The notes beneath the pieces were generated by a model, which searched no databases, was not told the origin of the DNA, and saw only the letters and a program-made list of their open reading frames with translations. Positions 1 through 9,311 of a DNA stretch of 64,000 nucleotides are shown piece by piece; position 1 is the first letter of the stretch, and every line of letters begins with the position of its first letter. The stretch is from Pseudomonadota bacterium (lineage in GTDB: Bacteria > Desulfobacterota > Binatia > Binatales > Binataceae): assembly GCA_021325355.1 (NCBI GenBank), contig JAJPHI010000019.1, positions 1 through 64,000 of the forward strand, in the 5' to 3' direction. The position numbers and the translations under genes were made by a program.

Positions 1-119
1 AGCGGATCGATGCGCGAGATTTCGGTCGCGAAGGCGGGGTTGAAGATATAGCCGTAGGAAAGACGCTCCGCCTCGGCGACGGCGCGGACGACCTCGGGGT
101 CGGCGGAGAAGTCGAGCCT
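1..119 (-). CDS. Helicase-like protein fragment, runs off left edge
   Basis: On the minus strand the first 119 bases read as one clean coding stretch containing the phrases LDFSADPEVVRAVAEAE and NPAFATEISRIDPL. This resembles the N-terminal region of SNF2/DEAD-type helicases carried on defence or mobile islands, which continue with a PLPHQ-type segment. The open frame extends back to a TAG at 201-203, but no ATG or GTG lies in it, and the nearby ATG on this strand is followed at once by a stop in another frame. The true start is therefore unclear and the gene may be a broken remnant. Only about 40 residues are visible, so the family call is tentative. The neighbouring tmRNA-like 3' end raises the possibility that this is the edge of an integrated element. 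Confidence 0.35.
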
Positions 120-300
120 TGGGGTTACATCAGACTGCGATTCGCGGCCATCGGCTCGACTCGAACCAGGTTCAGTCGGCCGCTGTAGCGCTTTCGGCAG
201 CTATGAAAGAATCATCAATGATCCCTTGATTTGAAGGGGTGCCGCCGGTGGCTGGTTAGCGACAATTGTTTGTAACGGAATAGTCGGGGCGTTATTGCTG

Positions 301-370
301 GAGAATCAAGCAGATTCTCGGTAGCAGGCTGCGAAGCCTGTGGGGGGTTCAATTACCCCCGCCTCCACCA
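301..370 (+). ncRNA. tmRNA-like 3' end (partial ssrA or attachment-site copy)
   Basis: Three consecutive hairpins are visible: a 7-bp stem (301-319, loop AAGCA), a 6-bp stem capped by GCGA (325-340), and a T-arm of five G-C pairs around a TTCAATT loop (about 343-360). These are followed by GCCTCCACCA, i.e. an acceptor strand plus encoded CCA ending at 370. The arrangement matches the last part of tmRNA, where a stem precedes the T-arm and CCACCA end. No 5' partner (a GGGG..GATTCGAC-type start) and no clear tag reading frame ending in ALAA is present upstream or just downstream, and no D-arm is present for a normal tRNA. It may be a 3' fragment left by integration of a mobile element into ssrA, or a split tmRNA piece. 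Confidence 0.4.
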
Positions 371-615
371 AAATTCTGTAGAAAATTCGGGTCTTTTTCT
401 GAACACCCCCTTGGGGGGGCAGGTCAGGGGTCCGGTTTCTTCACCGACCGTGCGGGTGGCCAGGTCCGGTGAACCGATCTAAGCGCCGGCGGGAAATCGC
501 GAATTTGATCGTCATCTCCCGCGCCGCGCCCGATTGTTCGTCAGATCGTGGTGAAGCGGAGAACCGCGCGAGCGGCGACGCCCTCAAAACACATAGGTCT
601 CTGCGCAAGCGCCCG

Positions 616-2027
<1,412 letters not shown>

Positions 2028-2168
2028 GCGCGATCTCCTTTGTCCTCAAGATATTTTCTTCGGCACCATCTGTCGGCGGTGCCAATTAGCTCAACCTCGA
2101 ATGTAAGGCGCGGCGGATTTCCCGACTAGATGGTAGAATATGCATGAAGCTATGAAGGAAGCTCATGA
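2028..2168. promoter_or_regulatory. Divergent promoter region between DUF2255/AKR and lysR
   Basis: This 141-bp spacer separates divergent units, the classical place for LysR-type binding. Close to the lysR start is an imperfect inverted repeat (CATGAAGCT ... AAGCTCATG, about 2141-2166) overlapping ATGAAGCT/ATGAAGGA direct repeats. No exact T-N11-A site can be called with confidence. Confidence 0.3.
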
Positions 2169-3059
2169 ATGCGCCGCGACCATCTGTATGATCTTGGGGT
2201 CTTTATAGCCGTCGCCCGCGAGCGCAGCTTCACCCAGGCGGCGGCGAAGCTCGGCGTTTCGCAATCGGCCCTGAGTCACGCCGTGCGGGCGCTCGAGGCG
2301 CGGCTCGGCCTCCCTCTCCTGGTTCGCACGACGCGAAGCGTCTCGCCCAGCGAGGCGGGCGAGCGTCTGCTTGACGCGGTCGGTCCCAGGTATGAGGAAA
2401 TCGCCGCCGCGATCGCGGCTTTAGGTGAACTACGCGCCAAACCTGCGGGCACGATTCGGATCACCGCTACCGAGCATGCGGCGGATAGCGTGCTCTGGCC
2501 GAAGCTGCCCAATTTCCTCCGCAAATATCCGGAGATAAAGGTCGAGATCGCTATCGACTACGGACTTACGGATATCGCGGCGGAACGCTACGACGCGGGC
2601 GTGCGATGGGGCGAACAGGTCGCCAGAGACATGATCGCCGTGCGAATCGGACCGGATATGCGGATGGCGATCGTGGGCGCGCCGTCGTATTTCGCGAAAC
2701 GGCCACCGCCCCGAACACCGCATGACCTGACGGAACACAATTGCATCAATCTCCGTCTGCCGAATCACGGGCTCTATGCGTGGGACCTGGCAAAGGGAAA
2801 GCGCAAACTGTATGTCCGAGTCGATGGCCAACTGATCTTCAACAGTACCTACAAGATAGTCAGCGCGGCTGTGGCCGGGCTCGGGCTGGCCTATGTGCCC
2901 GAGGGCCTGGTGCGGCCGCATATCGCCCGGGGCGATCTTAGGGAAGTGCTCAAGGACTGGTGCCCGCTGTCTTCGGGCTACCACCTTTATTATCCGAGCC
3001 GCCGCCAGGTCAGCCCTGCTTTCGCCCTGTTCGTCGAAACTCTGCAGCGAGGGTGCTGA
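2169..3059 (+). CDS. LysR-family transcriptional regulator
   Basis: 296-aa LysR-type regulator. The N-terminal winged helix-turn-helix (residues about 5-64) is clear: FIAVARERSFTQAAAKLGVS followed by QSALSHAVRALEARLG and LLVRTTRSVSPSEAG. The remainder is a periplasmic-binding-protein-like effector domain. It is divergent from the DUF2255/aldo-keto reductase pair and probably regulates it, a common arrangement for LysR members next to oxidoreductases. The effector is unknown. Length and architecture are normal for the family. Confidence 0.93.
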   Translation: MRRDHLYDLGVFIAVARERSFTQAAAKLGVSQSALSHAVRALEARLGLPLLVRTTRSVSPSEAGERLLDAVGPRYEEIAAAIAALGELRAKPAGTIRITATEHAADSVLWPKLPNFLRKYPEIKVEIAIDYGLTDIAAERYDAGVRWGEQVARDMIAVRIGPDMRMAIVGAPSYFAKRPPPRTPHDLTEHNCINLRLPNHGLYAWDLAKGKRKLYVRVDGQLIFNSTYKIVSAAVAGLGLAYVPEGLVRPHIARGDLREVLKDWCPLSSGYHLYYPSRRQVSPAFALFVETLQRGC

Positions 3060-3248
3060 TTCGCCAGCGATCATTTGAAACTACTGTGCGCTCGCGGGCG
3101 GCGGATCCTCACAGCTCGGCGCTGCGGCAAGTCTGGTTCCGTTATGGCCGTTGAGAAGGTGTGCTCCGAGCACAACGAGAGAGGGCTATGCTTGCGTAAA
3201 CTGGGAATAGGGCCTTTTGAGAGCGAGGCCATCGTAGGGTGAAAATGC

Positions 3249-3266
3249 CGTAACATATTCGTAACA
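3249..3266 (+). promoter_or_regulatory. Pho-box-like tandem repeat upstream of pstS
   Basis: CGTAACA is repeated exactly with a 4-bp spacer (TATT), giving the 11-bp period of PhoB-binding Pho boxes (two 7-mers, 4 bp apart). It lies 65 bp upstream of the pstS start, where a PhoB-activated promoter would sit. The 7-mer differs from the enterobacterial CTGTCAT, so assignment rests on geometry and context. Confidence 0.55.
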
Positions 3267-3330
3267 CATTTGCGCTAAAAGAATCCGAACTCTCGAAAAA
3301 AGGAGCGCCCCATCGGCGGGCACCGAAAGA

Positions 3331-4386
3331 ATGACCGTGCGGCCAAGACCTCTGAATCTGTTTGCTTACCTCACCTGTGCGTTGCTCGTGACCTGCGCGC
3401 TATTCCTGCCGGGACAGAGCCGCGCGGCAACCGAACTGACAGGGGCGGGCTCGACCTTCGACTACCCGTTCTTTTCCAGGGCCTTTTACCAGTATACGCA
3501 GAACAATCCGGACGTCACCGTGAACTATCAGTCGATTGGCAGTGGCGGCGGGATTCAACAGTTCATCGCCAAAACCGTTGATTTCGGCGCCAGCGACGTG
3601 CCGATGAACGCGGCGGAATTGCAGCGCGCCGGCGGCCCCGTGCTGCAGATTCCCGTGACGCTCGGCGGCGAGGCAATCTGTTACAACCTGCCCGGGATCG
3701 ATTCGGGCCTCAAGTTCACCCCCGACCTTATCGCCGACATCTATCTGGGGAAGGTGACCAAATGGAATGATCCGGCGCTTCAGAAGCTGAATCCGAACGC
3801 GAAACTGCCCGACATGCCGATCATGGTCGTTCACCGCTCCGACGGTTCCGGCACGACCTACATCTTCACCGACTTCCTCAGCACGATATCGAGCGAATGG
3901 AAGCAGAAGGTCGGCACGGGAAAGAGTGTAAGCTGGCCGGCGCCGAGCAGCGTAGGCGGCAAGGGTAATGAAGGCGTCGCCGGCCAGGTCCGACAGTCAG
4001 CGGGCGCGATCGGCTACGTCGAGCTCGCCTATGTGCTGCAAAATCACATCACCTATGGCCAGCTTCAAAACAAGGCCGGCGCGTGGGTTTCGCCTTCGAT
4101 CGAAACCGTCGCCGCCGCCGCGGCGACCAAGCCGACGGTTAGCGCCACGGACTTCTCGATCGTCAACGCGGCGGGCGCCAATTCCTATCCCATAAGCGGT
4201 TATTCGTGGGTGATGGTCTATCAGAAGCCGGCCGACCCGGCGCGCGCCGCACTGGTTAAGAAGGTGTTGAGCTGGTTGGTGACCGACGGTCAGGAAGTCG
4301 CCAAAGCCGTCAGTTATGTGCCGCTTCCGCAAAACGTCCAGAAGGTTGCGCTCGACACGCTCGGACGGATGGAAGTTGGCCACTGA
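3331..4386 (+). CDS. pstS: Phosphate ABC transporter substrate-binding protein PstS
   Basis: Periplasmic high-affinity phosphate-binding protein that delivers phosphate to the PstC/PstA permease. A signal peptide covers about residues 1-33 (hydrophobic core, then QSRAA). The mature part opens with LTGAGSTFDYPFF, and carries IGSGGGIQQF and HRSDGSGTTY, the loops that ligand phosphate in PstS. Length of 351 aa is typical. The next gene, pstC, follows after 48 bp. Expression is likely phosphate-controlled through the repeat at 3249-3266. Because arsenate mimics phosphate and arsM lies downstream, discrimination against arsenate would matter here, though that is inference. Confidence 0.96.
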   Translation: MTVRPRPLNLFAYLTCALLVTCALFLPGQSRAATELTGAGSTFDYPFFSRAFYQYTQNNPDVTVNYQSIGSGGGIQQFIAKTVDFGASDVPMNAAELQRAGGPVLQIPVTLGGEAICYNLPGIDSGLKFTPDLIADIYLGKVTKWNDPALQKLNPNAKLPDMPIMVVHRSDGSGTTYIFTDFLSTISSEWKQKVGTGKSVSWPAPSSVGGKGNEGVAGQVRQSAGAIGYVELAYVLQNHITYGQLQNKAGAWVSPSIETVAAAAATKPTVSATDFSIVNAAGANSYPISGYSWVMVYQKPADPARAALVKKVLSWLVTDGQEVAKAVSYVPLPQNVQKVALDTLGRMEVGH

Positions 4387-4434
4387 AAGCCGCAGTGGCA
4401 ACGCCGCCACCTGCTTCGGGACGCTTAACCGCCG

Positions 4435-5466
4435 ATGGCACGGCGACTGACCTCACCTATGGCACCTCATGCAAGTATTGAGCGCCACGAGTACCCTGCC
4501 CTGGTGACTGAAACCCAGGTGCGGCGGGGCGTGGCGGCGCGCACGAACGCGCGCAATTCGCTGATGCGGCGCTGTTTCCCTTTGATGGTCGGCAGCGCCA
4601 CCGGGATCTTCGTCCTTATAATCGCGGCGCTGTTCGTTGAGCTGCTGGTGAATTCCCTGCCCTCGATTCGTCAGTTCGGGCCGGGTTTCCTCTGGAGCAG
4701 CGAATGGAATCCCGTAACCGAACGCTTCGGCGCACTGCCCTTCATCTATGGGACGATCGTCAGTTCGCTCATTGCGCTCGCGATCGCCGCCTGGATCGGA
4801 ATCCTTGGCGCCGCCTTTCTCGCGGAATTCTCGCCGCGCTATCTCGCGACTCCGCTCGGGTTCATCATTGAACTGCTCGCGGCGGTGCCAAGCGTCGTGT
4901 ATGGCTTGTGGGGATTATTCTGCCTCGCGCCGGCGATGCAGCACTACATCGAGCCGGCCCTGCAGCGATACCTCGGCTTTCTGCCGATCTTCAGCGGCCC
5001 CGCATACGGGGTGGGACTGCTGACCGCCGCGCTGATCCTCGCGCTCATGATAGTGCCGACGGTAATCGCGATTTCGCGCGACCTGCTGCAGGCGGTGCCG
5101 GCCGAGATGCGCGAAGCGCTGCTCGCGCTTGGCGCAACGCGCTGGGACACGTTCAAGATGGTGGTGCTGCCTTATGCCCGCGCCGGAATCTTCGGCGCCT
5201 GCATTCTCGCTCTGGGCCGCGCGCTCGGCGAGACCATTGCGACCACCATGGTGATCGGCAACCGCCCGGCAATCTCGCTATCGCTACTGGCGCCGAGCTA
5301 CACCCTTTCCAGCGTGATCGCCAACGAGTTCACCGAGGCAACGACCCGGCTCTACCTCAGCGCTTTGATCGAGCTCGGTCTCGTGCTGTTCCTGATCAGC
5401 GTGCTGGTCAACTCGCTAGCGCGCCTGCTGATGCGCGCCGTATTCGGCACGGTGGTGCGTCCATGA
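4435..5466 (+). CDS. pstC: Phosphate ABC transporter permease PstC
   Basis: Inner-membrane permease subunit of the Pst phosphate importer. It has about six hydrophobic helices, and the cytoplasmic coupling loop includes EALLALGATRWDTFKMVVLP and LGRALGETIA (EAA motif), which contacts the ATPase. Length of 343 aa is usual. A second in-frame ATG at 4459 is possible. The stop overlaps the pstA start by 4 bases (ATGA), so the two are translationally coupled. No pstB ATPase or phoU follows in the window, so the ATPase must be supplied from elsewhere or has been lost. Confidence 0.95.
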   Translation: MARRLTSPMAPHASIERHEYPALVTETQVRRGVAARTNARNSLMRRCFPLMVGSATGIFVLIIAALFVELLVNSLPSIRQFGPGFLWSSEWNPVTERFGALPFIYGTIVSSLIALAIAAWIGILGAAFLAEFSPRYLATPLGFIIELLAAVPSVVYGLWGLFCLAPAMQHYIEPALQRYLGFLPIFSGPAYGVGLLTAALILALMIVPTVIAISRDLLQAVPAEMREALLALGATRWDTFKMVVLPYARAGIFGACILALGRALGETIATTMVIGNRPAISLSLLAPSYTLSSVIANEFTEATTRLYLSALIELGLVLFLISVLVNSLARLLMRAVFGTVVRP

Positions 5467-6311
5467 GCGGCCGCGATCACACCCGGTGGCGGCGTTTGCG
5501 CGCCGCCGCGGGCATTTTTGGCACCGCCCTATGCGCCGGCACGGCCGCGGCCCTGCTGCTGATCATCCTCGGCTACGTCGTTCAGCAGGGCGCAACGGCC
5601 ATCGACCTGCCGTTTTTGACCCAGATCCCGCGCCCCGTCGGTATCGAGGGGGGCGGCGTCGCCAACGGTATCGTGGGCAGTCTGATCATCGTCGGTATCG
5701 CCACCCTTGGCGCGATCCCCATAGGCATTCTGACGGGGATCTACCTTGCGCTCTATGGACGCGGACGTTTTCCCGACGTCGTTCGCTTCATGTCCGATGT
5801 GCTCTCCGGCATTCCGAGCATCGCCATTGGTCTGTTCGCCTATACCGTATTGGTGCAGCCGATGGCGCATTTCTCGGCGGTTTCCGCCTCGTTCGCTTTC
5901 ATGGTCATGATGCTGCCGATTATCGTCAGGGCGACGGAGACCGCGATTCTGAGCGTGCCGGGCACGATCTACGAAAGCGCGCTGGCCCTGGGCTCGTCGA
6001 ACTACGCGGCGATCGTGCACGGCGTTCTGCCGGCGGCGCGGCCGGCGATCGTGACCGGGCTCTTGCTCGCGGTTGCGCGGGTCACCGGCGAGACCGCGCC
6101 GCTCCTGTTCACGGCCTTCGGTAGTCAGTTCTGGGTGCTCAATCCGCTGCGTCCGATGGCGGAACTGTCGCTGCAGATTTTCACCTACGCGCTGTCGCCC
6201 TACGAATCCTGGCATCAACAGGCGTGGGCGGGGGCGCTCCTGCTGATTGTCGCGGTGTTTGCGCTGAACCTCCTTGCGCGCCTGATACTCACGCGGCGCG
6301 CCCGCGTCTGA
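5463..6311 (+). CDS. pstA: Phosphate ABC transporter permease PstA
   Basis: Second membrane subunit of the phosphate importer, partnering PstC. The 282-aa protein starts at an ATG that overlaps the pstC stop; the same frame is open much further upstream but only as a shadow of pstC. Hydrophobic helices alternate with loops; YESALALGSSNYAAIVHGVLP and VTGETAPLLFTA form the EAA coupling segment typical of PstA. It is the last intact gene of the pst unit. Instead of pstB, a degraded GAPDH pseudogene follows about 100 bp downstream. Confidence 0.95.
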   Translation: MSGRDHTRWRRLRAAAGIFGTALCAGTAAALLLIILGYVVQQGATAIDLPFLTQIPRPVGIEGGGVANGIVGSLIIVGIATLGAIPIGILTGIYLALYGRGRFPDVVRFMSDVLSGIPSIAIGLFAYTVLVQPMAHFSAVSASFAFMVMMLPIIVRATETAILSVPGTIYESALALGSSNYAAIVHGVLPAARPAIVTGLLLAVARVTGETAPLLFTAFGSQFWVLNPLRPMAELSLQIFTYALSPYESWHQQAWAGALLLIVAVFALNLLARLILTRRARV

Positions 6312-6409
6312 GGCGGCCACGCGGTGCTGAATCCCGCCGCTGGGTTACGGAAATCGGCAAAATGGACCTGGCGGCGTGACAGGCGGCCGGAGCGAAGAGG
6401 CGGCGCAGG

Positions 6410-6914
6410 ATGCCGATACGAGTTGGAGTCAACGGCTTTGGCCGCATGGGCCGGCTGGCGCTGCGCGCCGCAGTGGAGCGCCCTGAAATTAGCATCGTGC
6501 ATATCAACGAGCTCAAGGGCGACCCTTATACTGCCCTCACCTGCTCGGATTCGACAGCGTCCATGGTCGTTGGCGCGTGCCGCTTGCTGCCGATGCGCGC
6601 CAGCTCAGCGTGAACGGGGAAACCATTGCCTACAGCAGCTTCGACGCCCCGGGCAAAGTGTCATGGGCCGCGCCGGAAGGCGAGTTGCGCGGAATTCTCG
6701 GTTTCGAGGATCGTCCGCTGGTCTCGGTCGATTTCGTGAACGATTCACGTTCCGCGATCGTCGATGGACCCTCGACCATGATCGTCGACGGTACTCAGGT
6801 CAAAATTATCGCCTGGTACGACAACGAATGGGGCTACGTCATCGCCTGGTCGAGCTTGCCGCGAAGGTCGCCTCGAGTCTGCCGGTGGCCAAAGGGGTCG
6901 CCGCGGCGAAATAG
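6410..6914 (+). pseudogene. ArsJ-associated-type GAPDH pseudogene (two frameshifts, internal deletion)
   Basis: The start encodes a good NAD-binding N-terminus ([20 protein letters not shown], then [13 protein letters not shown]). Near 6540 the frame shifts, and the next frame continues [20 protein letters not shown] as expected of GAPDH. After SWAAPEGELRG the sequence jumps straight to GILGFEDRPLVSVDF, so about 160 residues are missing, including the catalytic cysteine region. The C-terminal WYDNEWGY is present, then a second frameshift near 6840 moves RLVELAAKVASSL into another frame that ends at TAG 6912-6914. HINE plus FDSVHGRW is typical of the GAPDH that makes 1-arseno-3-phosphoglycerate for the ArsJ exporter. 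The location before arsM supports that origin; no arsJ is present. It cannot make a functional enzyme. Confidence 0.85.
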
Positions 6915-7253
6915 GTGGGCGTCTGCGGCTTTGGTGCTGGCTGCCGCTACATTGTTCGTCAAGCTGCCGCGTGCCCGGGCGATCCCAGTCACCGTCCAGC
7001 TATCCGAGGCTGATGCCTGATACTGACCACGGCGCCACACCGCGCATTTGCATTTTCGCGCGATGAGACAATTATGAATTGCCAGCTGCGAACCAGTGAT
7101 GTGGCCGCTGTGTGCATAAAGTAGACGATTCTCCGAGCTTCGGGGCGACGGTTTCGCTCAAGGCGCCGGCAACCTTGGACCGCCGACACCGACATCCCGT
7201 CGACGCCGGTGTCGAGTCCGGGAGGCTACGCGCAATCGCGAAGGAAATGAAAT

Positions 7254-8084
7254 ATGGAAAATAAGGAAGCGATCAAGGAGCAGGTCAGGGCGCACTATGC
7301 CCATCAGGCCGAGCGCGTCCGCCAAACCGGCACCAAAGCCTGCTGCTGCGGCAGCTCCTCGGCGGATCCGGCTACGGCGAAGCGCGACCCCATCACCTCG
7401 AACCTTTACGCGGCCGAGGAAACCGCCGAACTGCCGACTGACGCCGTTGCCGCCTCGCTCGGATGCGGCAATCCGACGGCGCTCGCCGAGCTCAAGCCGG
7501 GCGAGACCGTGCTCGACCTCGGCTCCGGCGGTGGCATCGACGTGCTCCTGTCGGCGCGCCGCGTCGGTCCGCGCGGCAAAGCCTACGGCCTTGACATGAC
7601 CGACGAGATGCTCGCGTTGGCGCGCGAGAATCAGCGCAAGGCCGGCGTGGTCAACGTCGAATTCCTCAAGGGTGAGATCGAGCGGATTCCCCTGCCCGAT
7701 AACTCGGTCGACGTGATCATATCCAACTGCGTGATCAATCTGTCCGCCGACAAGGATCGTGTGCTGGTCGAGGCCTTACGGGTCCTGAAGCCGGGCGGAC
7801 GCTTCGCGGTGTCCGACATTGTCGTTCGCGGCGCGCTGCCAGACGCGATTCGCCGCCGGCTCGAGCTGTGGGCCGGATGTATCGCCGGAGCCCTCGAGGA
7901 GACGGAATATCGGTCGAAACTGGCCGGCGCCGGCTTCGAGCAGATCGCTATCGAACCGACGCGAATCTACAGCGCGGCTCAAGCGAAGGAGTTTCTCGGC
8001 GATACTCCCGACGCGGACCAGCTTGCGCAGATGGCTGACGGCAAGTTCATGAGCGCATTCGTGCGCGCCCGCAAACCCGTCTGA
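7254..8084 (+). CDS. arsM: Arsenite S-adenosylmethionine methyltransferase ArsM
   Basis: Cytosolic class I SAM-dependent methyltransferase that methylates As(III), a detoxification step that can yield volatile arsines. The SAM-binding motif is [14 protein letters not shown] (about residues 86-99). The three conserved arsenite-ligating cysteines are at Cys71 (SLGCGNP), Cys159 (SNCVINLS) and Cys209 (WAGCIAGAL). An additional CCCGSS cluster near residue 30 could also bind arsenic. Length 276 aa is normal. The gene sits beside the decayed arsenic-type GAPDH and the pst genes. No ArsR gene or ArsR-type operator was recognised, so its regulation is not evident. Confidence 0.93.
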   Translation: MENKEAIKEQVRAHYAHQAERVRQTGTKACCCGSSSADPATAKRDPITSNLYAAEETAELPTDAVAASLGCGNPTALAELKPGETVLDLGSGGGIDVLLSARRVGPRGKAYGLDMTDEMLALARENQRKAGVVNVEFLKGEIERIPLPDNSVDVIISNCVINLSADKDRVLVEALRVLKPGGRFAVSDIVVRGALPDAIRRRLELWAGCIAGALEETEYRSKLAGAGFEQIAIEPTRIYSAAQAKEFLGDTPDADQLAQMADGKFMSAFVRARKPV

Positions 8085-8469
8085 GTCCCGCAAGCCCGGA
8101 ACTTACCATCGCCGCACCGCCAGGGTAGCTCGTGGCCGGGCTTCACAGGGCTTGCCACCATATCAGCGGCGCTGGCAATCGCGATCGCGCGCCAGTTCGG
8201 CGCGGCTCTGGATCACGGTCATCGCTGCCGCGCCGCGCGGAGCCTTTGCAAGGCAGCCCACGGCGCATAACCGTCGACCGAGTTGTCATCCTGATACCCC
8301 GCTTGATCTGATATCCCGCCGCGTCCGCTGACGACCGCGTCGGTTTGGCGCCGCGCAGACCGCGCTGCGCCAAACTGCGGTCAATGCGCGAGCCCGCCTG
8401 CGCGCGCTTGTGGGTGGTTTTTCGGAGCTGCGAATTCTGATACGACGCGCTTGACATCGTCGGCAGATT
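8085..8469. other. Gene-free spacer between arsM and the Fur-box promoter
   Basis: About 385 bp without a convincing gene. Open frames here are low-quality shadows without family resemblance or ribosome-binding sites. The right end carries a possible TTGACA -35 element (8451-8456) for the cupredoxin cassette. Confidence 0.6.
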
Positions 8470-8470
8470 T

Positions 8471-8485
8471 TGAGAATCATTCTCA
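8471..8485 (+). promoter_or_regulatory. Fur-box-like perfect palindrome
   Basis: TGAGAATCATTCTCA is a perfect 7-1-7 palindrome with the GAGAATNATTCTC core of Fur/iron boxes. It lies 5 bp before the ATG at 8491 and just downstream of a TTGACA -35-like hexamer, so repressor binding would cover the promoter and start. This predicts iron-dependent repression of the following three-gene cassette. Confidence 0.7.
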
Positions 8486-8490
8486 GTATC

Positions 8491-8829
8491 ATGAGAACTC
8501 GCAACTTGTCCCTGCTGGTCGCCCTCTGCGCCATCGTCACCTGCCCCATCCTCGCGCAGGCGGATTCGACGCCGATCACCATCCGTTTTCATGACCATCG
8601 CTGGGAGCCGCTGTCGTTGACCGTTCCCGCCGGACAACCGTTGACCATCAGGGTGCTCAACGACAGCCAGGAGACCATCGAGTTCGAAAGCTTCAAGTTG
8701 AATCGCGAACAGGCGATGACGCCCGGTCAGACGATCCAGGTTCGCCTGCCTGCCCTGAGCCCCGGCTCTTACGACTTTTACGACGATTTTCACCAGGACG
8801 TGCCTCAGGGAAGCATCATTGCGAAATGA
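8491..8829 (+). CDS. Secreted cupredoxin-like protein
   Basis: A 112-aa exported protein with a signal peptide (LSLLVALCAIVTCPILAQA) and one beta-sandwich domain of the cupredoxin_1 type, as in periplasmic proteins linked to iron uptake (EfeO/P19/FtrA contexts). Phrases such as ITIRFHDHRWEPLSLTVPAG and SYDFYDDFHQDVPQGSIIAK are typical. The cysteine ligand of type-1 copper sites is absent; His and Met residues could still bind metal. The ATG at 8491 is chosen because an upstream TTG would begin inside the Fur box. The stop overlaps the next ATG (ATGA), giving translational coupling. Role in iron acquisition is inferred from the promoter site and family. Confidence 0.75.
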   Translation: MRTRNLSLLVALCAIVTCPILAQADSTPITIRFHDHRWEPLSLTVPAGQPLTIRVLNDSQETIEFESFKLNREQAMTPGQTIQVRLPALSPGSYDFYDDFHQDVPQGSIIAK

Positions 8830-9299
8830 CCGAGCCAGTGCCGCCGCGCGACAGAAAGCGGAAGTGGATTTGGTGGGCGGTCGGGGTGCTCGCGATGGTT
8901 TTTGGCCTGATGCAATTGTTTCCCGCTACTGAAACGAATCCTGAAGTGCTAGGTGATCTCGCGGCCCCGCCGGCGGTTGCAAAGATCCTCAGACGTTCCT
9001 GCTACGACTGTCATTCCAACGAGACGCGCTGGCGATGGTACAGCAGGATCGCGCCGATTTCCTGGGTGATCGCCAGTCACGTCAACGCCGCGCGCCAGCA
9101 ACTCAACTTTTCCGAATGGGCGACCTATTACCCGCAGACGCGGGTCCGAAAACTGGAATGGATGGGCCGCGCGCTCCAGACCGAGCAGATGCCGCCGACG
9201 GCATACCTGCTGTTCCATCCGGATGCGCGTCTGAGCCCCGATGAGCGCGCCGAGCTGGAACGCTGGATCGCCGCGTCTCTCAACCAACCCGGAAGCTAA
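8826..9299 (+). CDS. Haem-binding domain protein (CxxCH cytochrome-like)
   Basis: 157-aa protein with an N-terminal membrane anchor (IWWAVGVLAMVFGLMQLF) and one c-type haem motif in SCYDCHSNETRW, typical of the Haem_bd domain family. ERAELERWIAASL near the end is the usual closing helix of such domains, and MPP(T) may supply the distal ligand. It would face the periplasm and carry electrons or sense redox. It overlaps the cupredoxin gene by 4 bases and is 12 bp before the outer-membrane protein gene, so all three probably form one Fur-controlled transcript. Confidence 0.85.
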   Translation: MTEPVPPRDRKRKWIWWAVGVLAMVFGLMQLFPATETNPEVLGDLAAPPAVAKILRRSCYDCHSNETRWRWYSRIAPISWVIASHVNAARQQLNFSEWATYYPQTRVRKLEWMGRALQTEQMPPTAYLLFHPDARLSPDERAELERWIAASLNQPGS

Positions 9300-9311
9300 A
9301 ACCTGCAGAAC

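Noticed and set aside
160-240. Possible tmRNA tag sequence (codons resembling ALSAA)
   Set aside because: The reading continues through ATG without the expected stop after the AA, and no resume context or 5' tRNA-like half could be found.
401-420. C-run/G-run after the tmRNA-like end as an intrinsic terminator
   Set aside because: The loop would be only two bases and no T-run follows, so a terminator cannot be supported.
4908-5462. Long open frame upstream of pstA
   Set aside because: It is an out-of-phase shadow of pstC; the encoded residues are Arg/Ala-rich, and the real pstA N-terminus begins at 5463.
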